Assembly: GCF_001420915.1 (NCBI RefSeq)
Contig: NZ_CP013021.1
Coordinates: 4,002,501-4,066,500 of the forward strand
DNA: 64,000 nucleotides
Direction: 5' to 3'
Source of the DNA: Agarivorans gilvus
Lineage (GTDB): Bacteria > Pseudomonadota > Gammaproteobacteria > Enterobacterales > Celerinatantimonadaceae
The position numbers and the translations under genes were made by a program. The notes under the pieces were generated by a model. It was not told the DNA's origin. It was given only the letters and a program-made list of their open reading frames with translations, and did no database searches. Shown in pieces: positions 57,344-64,000 of this stretch (position 1 is the first letter of the stretch; each line of letters opens with the position of its first letter).

Positions 57344-58898
57344 GGTGTCGTCCTAGGCTAATATCGAGTAGGTAAAAAATCAGGCCGCAGAGCAGTAACA
57401 TGATTAGCCCTGTTGCACTGGCCGAGGCATATTGATAACTACTTAACTGCTGAAACAGTAATAGTGGCAAGGTAGTCACATCAACGCTGCCAATCAGCGC
57501 AATAACCCCCATATCACCCAGAGATAATACCATACACAGGCTCAGCGCTACGCTTAAGGGCTTGCGCAGTAGCGGCCAATAAATGAAACGTAATTGGCTT
57601 AAGGCGGGCAGGTTTAAGCTTTGATTGAGCCGGCCATATTGTTTAACGGCATCGTTTAGCGCCGGCTTAAGGCTGCGCATGTAAAACGGCAGGCTCATTA
57701 AGGCGTTAATCAGCGCCACCAAGGGCACGGTATAGCGGCTAATATCGCCACGCGACATCAACAAAAAAAATAGTCCAGTGGTGATCACCATGGCTGGAGC
57801 GAGCAACATCACAGAGGCCAATAGCTCTTGCCCCTTATGCCGCTTTATGCCCTTGTTAAGGCCAAGGTTACTGGCGTATTGCCATAGCAGCGCCGAACCC
57901 AGTAAGACTACCCATAACACGCTTTGTCCGGCAATACTCAAAGAGTACAAGCTACTGCTTAACCATTGCTGCCACGGTAAGTCTCGCCAGTTTAGTTCGC
58001 TTAAGGGGCTAAACATGCCGGCCATCACCGACATAATGAAGCCGTAATAGGCCAATATTATTAAGTAATGCAGTAGGCGGGCAGCTCCGCCAAGCACTGG
58101 AGTTTGTGTTAGGTTTTGTTGGTGGCGAATTGTGTCTTGTTGTTCGCGACCGAGTAATAACCAACCTAGACTGGCTGCTATCAGCAATTGCAGCAGTGCG
58201 CATTGTAGGGCAAATAGCGGGTCAAAGTCATAGCGTAGCGCTTGGTAGATGGCTACCTCTAGGGTGGTGCTCTTGGGGCCGCCGCCCAGTGCGAGTACGA
58301 TGGTGAAGCTACCAAAACACAGCAGTAATACTAAGGCAAATAAGCCGGCGATGCGGTTACGCAACATTGGCCATTCTATCAAGCGCCAGTAATGAACTTG
58401 CTTAAAGCCCAACTGTTTACCCTGTCGCCAATAGCTGGCGGGAATGGCTTGGTATTGTAGATAAGCATAACGTGCCACTAAGGGCATGTTGAGAAAGCTA
58501 TGTGCCAGCAAAATGCCGGGAAGGCCGTATATTTTCCAGGAAAATGGCGATAAATGTTGTAAAAATCCATTTGTGCCAAAGCTACCAACGCAACCTAGCA
58601 CCACTAAAATCACCGGGCAAACAAAACACAGATTAGCCAAACGCAATTGCCAATGAATGGCGCGAGCGGGTAGATAGAACCAAGCGCGAGCGACTAATAT
58701 GCCGCCCATACAAGCCAGTAAGGCAGACAATAATGCCTGCCACAGACTAAAGCGTAATACTCGCCATAAATACACGTCGTTAAAGGCTTGCCAGCTTAAA
58801 GCCGAAGTTTGTTCGGCTAATCCCCAGAATGCGGCTAATACTACCAGTGCTAAAAATACACTGGCGCTATAGCCTGCAATTGCTGCATTTTGCTTCAT
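57327..58898 (-). CDS. thiP: Thiamine ABC transporter, permease
   Basis: A 523-residue permease with two fused transport domains and about twelve helices. EWPMLRNRIAGLFALVLLLCF and YWPLLRKPLSVALSLCMVLS are the two ATPase-contact EAA-like loops. It moves thiamine with ThiB and ThiQ. It overlaps thiQ and starts 6 bases after thiB. Confidence 0.93.
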   Translation of the reverse strand: MKQNAAIAGYSASVFLALVVLAAFWGLAEQTSALSWQAFNDVYLWRVLRFSLWQALLSALLACMGGILVARAWFYLPARAIHWQLRLANLCFVCPVILVVLGCVGSFGTNGFLQHLSPFSWKIYGLPGILLAHSFLNMPLVARYAYLQYQAIPASYWRQGKQLGFKQVHYWRLIEWPMLRNRIAGLFALVLLLCFGSFTIVLALGGGPKSTTLEVAIYQALRYDFDPLFALQCALLQLLIAASLGWLLLGREQQDTIRHQQNLTQTPVLGGAARLLHYLIILAYYGFIMSVMAGMFSPLSELNWRDLPWQQWLSSSLYSLSIAGQSVLWVVLLGSALLWQYASNLGLNKGIKRHKGQELLASVMLLAPAMVITTGLFFLLMSRGDISRYTVPLVALINALMSLPFYMRSLKPALNDAVKQYGRLNQSLNLPALSQLRFIYWPLLRKPLSVALSLCMVLSLGDMGVIALIGSVDVTTLPLLLFQQLSSYQYASASATGLIMLLLCGLIFYLLDISLGRHHAEHR

Positions 58899-58904
58899 GT
58901 CGGC

Positions 58905-59888
58905 TTATTGGCTCACCGCATTACGCCATTCTTTGATCCAGTTTTTACGTTGCTGGCTAACCGTGTTTTGCTCAATGCTTAAGGCTTTAGGCTGAATTAA
59001 GCTAGAAAAGGCTGCTGGTAGTTCTGCGTTGGGGTTAACTGGTAGCATCCAGTTGCTGGTGGCAATAATTTGTTGTGCAGGGGCACTTAACAAAAAGTTT
59101 AAAAATTGTTGTGCCAGTTCGACTTGCTGGCTGGTAGCGCTAATTGCAGCGACTTCTATTTGGGTCATGTGGCCTTCGCTAAAAGGCAGCGCCTGATAAC
59201 GATGCTCCTGTTCGGCCACCATGTGGTAAGCAGGCGAGGTGGTATAACTTAATACTAAATCGGCTTCTCCTTTAAGGAACATGCCATAGGCTTCGCTCCA
59301 GCCTTTGGTTACGGTGACGGTTTTTTGTTGCAGCTTGTTCCAAGCTTGGGCTGCGTCATCTCCATACAAGGCTTTAAGCCATAACATTAAACCTTGTCCA
59401 GGAGTGCTGGTGCGAGGGTCTTGATACAGCACGCTGCCCTTAAAGTCGTTAAGTAGCTGCTCCATGGAGGTCGGCTTGTCTTGCAGAATGTCGGTATTAT
59501 AGATGAAGGCAAAATAGCCGTAATCATAGGGAATAAACTGCTGGTCTTGCCAATCTATGGCAAGTTTGGGGAGCTCGAGTTGATGATCTTGCACCGCGCC
59601 AATGGCTTGAGTTTCAGGAATAAGGTTGGTATCTAGGCCCAAGATGACATCGGCTTGGTTACGTTTACCTTCCAATTTTAAGCGGTTCAAAATGGCCACG
59701 CCGTCGTCTAAACCGAGCCAATTAATGGTGCAGTCGCATTGTGCTTCAAAGGCTTCGCTTAGTGCAGGCCCCGGCCCCCAATCAGAAACGAAGCTTTGGT
59801 AGGTATACACGGTGAGTTGTTGCTTGGCTTGAGCGCTTGCGCCCAACACACTAAGGGTACAGCAAGCTAGCCATAGCCATTTTTTCAT
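58905..59888 (-). CDS. thiB: Thiamine-binding periplasmic protein
   Basis: A 327-residue class II binding protein with a signal peptide (KWLWLACCTLSVLGASAQA). LTVYTYQSFVSDWGPGPAL, FEAQCDCTINWL, IPYDYGYFAFIYNT and RTSTPGQGLMLWLK match TbpA/ThiB. The ATG at 59888 has AAGGAG six bases upstream. No TPP riboswitch is visible, as only 45 bases separate it from the divergent kinase gene. Confidence 0.92.
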   Translation of the reverse strand: MKKWLWLACCTLSVLGASAQAKQQLTVYTYQSFVSDWGPGPALSEAFEAQCDCTINWLGLDDGVAILNRLKLEGKRNQADVILGLDTNLIPETQAIGAVQDHQLELPKLAIDWQDQQFIPYDYGYFAFIYNTDILQDKPTSMEQLLNDFKGSVLYQDPRTSTPGQGLMLWLKALYGDDAAQAWNKLQQKTVTVTKGWSEAYGMFLKGEADLVLSYTTSPAYHMVAEQEHRYQALPFSEGHMTQIEVAAISATSQQVELAQQFLNFLLSAPAQQIIATSNWMLPVNPNAELPAAFSSLIQPKALSIEQNTVSQQRKNWIKEWRNAVSQ

Positions 59889-59933
59889 CTTACACTCCTT
59901 GAACATTTACTTAAGACCCTGTGGGAAGCCACT

Positions 59934-60758
59934 TTGCTCGATTCTGTACTGCCTTCAAGCCTGGTTCAGCAACTACAACAACACTTAGGCCGCATTTTAA
60001 AAATAGACCGTTTTGCGGCTGGACATCAGCATTCATGGTTATTGCTCACCCAAAGCGAGTCTTGGGTATTAAGACTTAATCAACAGCAGCCTTGTTATGG
60101 CTTGGATTATCAACGTGAATCGGCTGTATTACAACAGCTTAAAGGGCAGCCGTGGATGATTGAGCAACATCCGCTCAGTTTAGCGGGCGATTTTCTGCTG
60201 TACCGTTATCAGGCGGGACAAGTGCTGAGTGATTTAAGCCAGTTTTCACCTCAGCTATGGCAACAGCTGTTGCAAGTGTTAGGCAGCCTACCTAGCTTAG
60301 GTAAAGGCTTGCCTGAATTTGATATGTGCCATTACCTACAGCGCTATTTATTAGATATTACTCACCCTGCGGCACAACATTTTAAGCAGCAGGCCTTGCG
60401 CTGGTTTGCTGCTCAGTCGTGGCCAAGTGGCCGCGCTTTTAATCATCACGACCTACATTTAGACAACATGCTGCTTGGCCCTCAGCAACAGTTACTGCTA
60501 TTAGACTGGGAGTACGCCGCCACCTCCATGCCCGGTTGGGATGCCGCCAGTGTGGCTCAGCGCTGCCCGGTGAATGCGCAGCAGCGCGCCGATTTAATTG
60601 CGCTTAGCGGTTTTTCTGAAAAGTGCTTTAGCCAATTAGAAGTGGCAGTTGAGCTCTTAGACTTAGCTTGGTATTGGCAATATCAACCTAGTTACTCGGC
60701 CTTAGCAGAGCGCAGTGAAGGCTGGTTGGCTAAGTTAAGTGCTAGCGGTGTGAGTTAA
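59934..60758 (+). CDS. thiK: Phosphotransferase-family protein, probable thiamine kinase
   Basis: A 274-residue APH-fold kinase: the catalytic loop NHHDLHLDNMLL and metal-binding LLDWEYAATSMPGWD are intact, while the N-lobe is short. It starts with TTG and diverges from thiB by 45 bases. ThiK phosphorylates imported thiamine; this role is inferred from the neighbour thiBPQ, since choline and other kinases share the fold. The two start regions are so close that their promoters must overlap or lie within coding sequence. Confidence 0.72.
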   Translation: MLDSVLPSSLVQQLQQHLGRILKIDRFAAGHQHSWLLLTQSESWVLRLNQQQPCYGLDYQRESAVLQQLKGQPWMIEQHPLSLAGDFLLYRYQAGQVLSDLSQFSPQLWQQLLQVLGSLPSLGKGLPEFDMCHYLQRYLLDITHPAAQHFKQQALRWFAAQSWPSGRAFNHHDLHLDNMLLGPQQQLLLLDWEYAATSMPGWDAASVAQRCPVNAQQRADLIALSGFSEKCFSQLEVAVELLDLAWYWQYQPSYSALAERSEGWLAKLSASGVS

Positions 60759-61552
60759 TGGTGTTCTAATAAACTGCTGGCCAACTGGGCAAAGCCCCAA
60801 CCACCACTTTTTTCGGTGATGTAAGTTGGCGCATGACTTAAGTCTGCAATAAAAGGTTGCACATTGGCGACTCCGACACTGGGCTTAAACTGCTGGAACA
60901 TGGCCTCATCATTGCCAGAGTCACCAATAAATAACGCTTCATCCAGCTTAATGTTTTTTGCTTTAAGCCAGGCCAAGGCGCCGCTGGCTTTATTGTGCTG
61001 TCCCATCCAGAGATTAATATGTATCGAGCTTAGTTGGGCTTGCACGTTTTGTGATTTAAGCCAGCCTGTTGCGGCCTTAGCTCTAGTGATATCGACTTGA
61101 GCCGCTTGAGCTATGTCTAGTGCAACATCACTAATTCGGTAGGCTTGGTCTTGAGCAAAGTGAATTTCTGGGAATTGTTGGTTTAGTTGGGTGGCGATGT
61201 CTTTAAGCTGTTGTTGTTGCTGCTGCATTTGTAGCTGAGGTTTGAGTAAATGTAGCTGGGTATAACCGCGAGCGTGTTGTTCCATCCAGAAGGCCCCATT
61301 TTCGCCGACAATATAGCGAATAGGGAGTATTTTTAGTAGGCAATCGCACCAGCCTGCACTGGCTCCAGTGACTGGCACCACGCTTATTCCTGCATCGCGT
61401 AATGTGAGTAATGCTTGAAAGGCGACGCCTGGCAATTCACCTTGCCAAGTTAACGTATCATCAACATCACTAAATAATACTCGTGGTTTAAATGGAAAGC
61501 GCTGTGGTAGGGCTAAGGGTTGCTGGATTTTTTGGCTTGAAGTGATTGGCAT
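60755..61552 (-). CDS. HAD-IIB family phosphatase
   Basis: A 265-residue Cof-type HAD with motif I LFSDVDDTLTWQGE, motif II VVPVTGASAGWC, cap region about 90-190, and motif IV ALFIGDSGNDEAMF. It ends an operon with two sugar ABC permeases and a binding protein, 3 bases after the second permease. It most likely dephosphorylates the imported or derived sugar phosphate (relatives act on mannosylglycerate- or sucrose-phosphate-like substrates). Confidence 0.85.
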   Translation of the reverse strand: MPITSSQKIQQPLALPQRFPFKPRVLFSDVDDTLTWQGELPGVAFQALLTLRDAGISVVPVTGASAGWCDCLLKILPIRYIVGENGAFWMEQHARGYTQLHLLKPQLQMQQQQQQLKDIATQLNQQFPEIHFAQDQAYRISDVALDIAQAAQVDITRAKAATGWLKSQNVQAQLSSIHINLWMGQHNKASGALAWLKAKNIKLDEALFIGDSGNDEAMFQQFKPSVGVANVQPFIADLSHAPTYITEKSGGWGFAQLASSLLEHH

Positions 61553-61555
61553 TAC

Positions 61556-62383
61556 TTATTTAATTCCCGCACTAATGAACGATTGGATGAATTGGCGCTG
61601 GAACATTAGAAATACCAGCAGTAAGGGCGCGATGGAGATTAGGGTGCCTGCACAAATAATTGGCCAGTCTACCCCCGATTCTGGCGCTCCAAAGATGGAT
61701 AAGCCAACAGTTAATGGGCGGCTATTATCGGTATTGGTCACCACCAGAGGCCATAAGAAATTGTTCCAATGATGACTGATAGAGACCAACGCATAGGCAA
61801 AATAGGTAGGCTTGGCCAGAGGGACGTAGACTTTCCAAATGATTTGCAGCAACGAGCAGCCTTCTAGCTTGGCGGCGTTTTCTAGATCTTTGGGAATGGT
61901 TTTAAAGCTCTGGCGCAGTAAAAAAATGCCGAAAGCACTGGCAATGTAGGGCAAGGCTACCGCTGAGTAGCTGTCAATGATCCCGAGGAAAGACAGTGTT
62001 TGGTAGTTTTCAACAATTAAGATTTCTGGCGTGACCATCAGTTGCAGAATGATCAAACTAAATATGAGTGCTCTACCACGAAAAGCTATGCGGGCTAAAG
62101 CATAAGCCGCAAGGGTACACACTAGCAGTTGCCCCGCTAAAATAAGGCCGCTGATCGCCACGGTATTGATGATGTAACGGATAAACGGCGCCTGCTGCCA
62201 TGCTCTTTGAAAATTAGTTAGTTCTATGGGCGCTAGTAGTTCAAAACGAGTGGTGAACTCGCTGCCATGAAACGCGGCCCAAAAAGCATAGACTAATGGT
62301 AATACCCATAATATGCCTAATAACCAAGCGGCGATGTTGGAAAATATTGTTAAGCTATTGCTGTTAGTCAAGGTAAACCTCAA
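61556..62383 (-). CDS. Carbohydrate ABC transporter permease (MalG/UgpE type)
   Basis: A 275-residue inner-membrane protein with six helices and the EAA loop ENAAKLEGCSLLQIIWKVYVPL (about 174-195). It is the partner of the permease at 62401. Sugar specificity is unknown. The gap to the HAD gene is 3 bases, so the unit is tightly coupled. Confidence 0.9.
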   Translation of the reverse strand: MRFTLTNSNSLTIFSNIAAWLLGILWVLPLVYAFWAAFHGSEFTTRFELLAPIELTNFQRAWQQAPFIRYIINTVAISGLILAGQLLVCTLAAYALARIAFRGRALIFSLIILQLMVTPEILIVENYQTLSFLGIIDSYSAVALPYIASAFGIFLLRQSFKTIPKDLENAAKLEGCSLLQIIWKVYVPLAKPTYFAYALVSISHHWNNFLWPLVVTNTDNSRPLTVGLSIFGAPESGVDWPIICAGTLISIAPLLLVFLMFQRQFIQSFISAGIK

Positions 62384-62400
62384 TCATTCTTGGTTAAAAG

Positions 62401-63288
62401 CTATTGGTAGTGCACCTTTTTTTCGACCAGTGCAAATTGAATTAGCGCCATGATCATGAGTAAAACCAGCAGTACCACAGTGAGTGCGGAAGCATAGGCG
62501 GTGTCGAAAAAGGCAAAAGAGTTTTCAAAGATGTAATAAAGCAGCAGGTTGGTGGCGTTGTTGGGGCCACCTTTAGTTAAAATGAATAGGTGATCCACGA
62601 GTTTGAACGCATTTAGCACCGCATTGACCAACACAAATAAAGTGGTCGGCATTAGCAGGGGAAAGGTAACGCGGCGGAAGATGTACCAGCGTGAAGCATT
62701 GTCTAAGGCCGCCGCTCGATAGAGGTCGGGCGATATGGTTTGCAGCGCAGCCAAATAAAATATCATAAAGAAGCCAGCTTCTTTCCAAATACTCATAGCC
62801 ATAAGGCTATACAGGGCAACGCTTGGGTCTCCTAACCAATTTACGCCACTGCTGCCAAACCATCCCAGTATTTTATTGAGTATGCCAATTTCCGGGCTGT
62901 AAAATAGCAGCCAAATATTGGCCACTGAAATCATCGGTAACATGGTTGGGGTAAAGTAGGCCAAACGAAGCCAGGCTTTACCTGCAAGCTTTTGATTAAC
63001 CCACAGTGCCATGCTTAAGGCGATGGCCAGAGAGAGCGGAACTGTAATTAAGGCATATAGAAGATTATTTTTTAGTACCAGCCAAAATACCTCATCGTCC
63101 AGCAAAAAACGGTAGTGTTCACTGCTAAACTGCTCACCCATTTGTACACCATAGCCAAATAAGCTACGCCAAATGGTGTTGCTAATAGGGTAGTAAGTAA
63201 AGCAAACCAGTAGCACTAAGGCGGGGGCGAGTAGGCACCATGCCTGGACTTGTCGAGAGTGAAACATCTTTGCTCCTGATGCCAACAA
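62401..63288 (-). CDS. Carbohydrate ABC transporter permease (MalF/UgpA type)
   Basis: A 295-residue permease with six helices and EAA-loop segment YRAAALDNASRWYIFRRVTFPL (about 188-209). GGPNNATNLLLYYIFENSF is typical of the UgpA/LacF group. It forms the heterodimer with the 61556 permease. No ATPase gene lies in the unit as seen; it may be upstream of the window or shared. Confidence 0.9.
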   Translation of the reverse strand: MLASGAKMFHSRQVQAWCLLAPALVLLVCFTYYPISNTIWRSLFGYGVQMGEQFSSEHYRFLLDDEVFWLVLKNNLLYALITVPLSLAIALSMALWVNQKLAGKAWLRLAYFTPTMLPMISVANIWLLFYSPEIGILNKILGWFGSSGVNWLGDPSVALYSLMAMSIWKEAGFFMIFYLAALQTISPDLYRAAALDNASRWYIFRRVTFPLLMPTTLFVLVNAVLNAFKLVDHLFILTKGGPNNATNLLLYYIFENSFAFFDTAYASALTVVLLVLLMIMALIQFALVEKKVHYQ

Positions 63289-63307
63289 AGAGCGGCTGGG
63301 CCGCTCT
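63289..63307 (-). terminator. Hairpin between the sugar-binding protein and permease genes
   Basis: AGAGCGGC and GCCGCTCT form an 8-bp GC-rich stem with a 3-base loop. No T-run follows. Such hairpins after binding-protein genes usually cut transcription or decay, giving more binding protein than permease. Confidence 0.6.
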
Positions 63308-63319
63308 GTTGATTGGTGG

Positions 63320-64000
63320 CTATTGATAACGTTTAAGGATCCGTTCAGCTTGCTGCTGAGCTTTACTTAAAGCTTGTTCGGCGCTGAGCTGATCTGACAA
63401 TACAGCCTGAATCGCGTCATCCAGCGTTTTACGTACTCTGCCAGCTTGGTGGGTAGCTAACTCCGCAGTAGCATAATCTAGCTGGTCGCGGGCGACTGCC
63501 GCCGCGGGGAAATCGACCACGTATTGCTGTAGTTCCGAGGTTTGGTAGGCGGCAGGGCTGACACCCATATAGCCGGTTGAGATACTCCATTTAGCCGCTT
63601 GCTCCGGAGATGTCATGAAGCGAACCAGTTGTAGTGCGGCTTTTTTCTCTGCTGGCGAGGATTTTTTAAAGATGTAAAAGTTGCCTCCTCCAGTGGGGGA
63701 GCCTAACTGTTGCTGAGCAGGTAACATTGCTACACCAAAATCAAATTTGGCATTGTTTTTAACTGCGGTTAAGTTACCGGTTGAATGCCACATAATCGCG
63801 GTTTTTTGTTCCAAAAAGTTTTGGCGTAAAGTTCCCCACTCGATGGTGCCGCTAGGCATTATTTGATATTTGCTTCCCAAATCATGCCAGTAGTTTAACG
63901 CCTCCACCACTTTGGGGTCATCGAAATAGGTGCGATTGCCCTGTTGGTTCATCAAGGTTTTGCCTTGTTGCTTGGCTAGAGCACCAAACATCCAATAGGG
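63320..64000 (-). CDS. Extracellular sugar-binding protein (UgpB-like), partial at window end
   Basis: The C-terminal 226 codons of a cluster B binding protein; the frame stays open to the last base, so the N-terminus is outside. VEALNYWHDLGSKYQIMPSG, EQKTAIMWHSTGNLTAVKN and LVRFMTSPEQAAKWSISTGY match the UgpB/MalE family. Its position upstream of two permeases marks it as the binding protein of this importer. The substrate is unknown. Confidence 0.88.
   Translation of the reverse strand, partial: PYWMFGALAKQQGKTLMNQQGNRTYFDDPKVVEALNYWHDLGSKYQIMPSGTIEWGTLRQNFLEQKTAIMWHSTGNLTAVKNNAKFDFGVAMLPAQQQLGSPTGGGNFYIFKKSSPAEKKAALQLVRFMTSPEQAAKWSISTGYMGVSPAAYQTSELQQYVVDFPAAAVARDQLDYATAELATHQAGRVRKTLDDAIQAVLSDQLSAEQALSKAQQQAERILKRYQ

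Noticed and set aside
59889..59933. TPP riboswitch before thiB
   Set aside because: Only 45 bases separate the two divergent starts, too few for the aptamer, and no CTGAGA core is seen.

Overview
The window comes from a Gram-negative gammaproteobacterium. It carries a TonB/ExbBD heme-uptake system, Fur- and Zur-type sites, HutX/HutZ, a bacterioferritin pair, MtgA/MepM murein enzymes, RsmC, RlmI, DapA and a GlgC/GlgA pair. Gene content (tandem GH14 protein, GH3 glucosidase, pullulanase-type domain protein, ComFB, DUF481) best fits a marine Alteromonadales such as Agarivorans. That placement is an inference from gene content, since no rRNA is present.

Layout. 1-586: end of a decayed BamA-like outer-membrane gene. 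0.8-7.7 kb: heme acquisition, with tonB-exbB-exbD-hmuTUV on the minus strand and hutX-hutZ on the plus strand, diverging from a Fur box. 7.7-10.9 kb: a mobile patch with an IS1111-type IS110 element flanked by two copies of a ~105-bp repeat. Next come a Tlde1-type L,D-transpeptidase toxin and putative immunity gene ending in an integron attC site, a small ORF directly after the attC, and a remnant of a REP-associated transposase. 10.9-23.9 kb: mixed accessory genes (lipoprotein, GNAT, TetR-GH3 operon, AhpD-like, AraC, chemoreceptor, ACC-deaminase-like enzyme, membrane proteins). 24-39 kb: tandem beta-amylase-like protein, xthA, lipase, rlmI, GST, mepM, zur, tRNA-Phe, XRE-cupin/benE divergon, mtgA and two bacterioferritins. 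39-49.8 kb: HAD phosphatase, a coiled-coil membrane protein with a pullulanase-type domain, tas, a uracil-DNA-glycosylase-like gene, a pterin dehydratase, glcB, DUF481, WbuC, GFA and comFB. 49.9-55.9 kb: glgC-glgA, rsmC, dapA with an apparent lysine-codon leader peptide and attenuator, and a degenerate GGDEF protein. 56-64 kb: thiBPQ with a divergent ThiK-like kinase, then a sugar ABC transporter operon with a HAD phosphatase that runs off the window.

The most notable signals are three. First, a textbook-shaped transcription attenuator in front of dapA: a 26-codon leader rich in Lys codons, three mutually exclusive pairings and an intrinsic terminator. Second, a probable toxin-immunity pair bounded by integron recombination sites. 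Third, two places where a gene 3' end plus its downstream spacer is present twice at a spacing of about 250 bp. Five genes (ICMT-like, lipase, tas, UDG-like, glcB) are each broken by loss of a single base, four of them in homopolymer runs of 4-6. Because glcB is a central-metabolism gene, sequencing error is a serious explanation.
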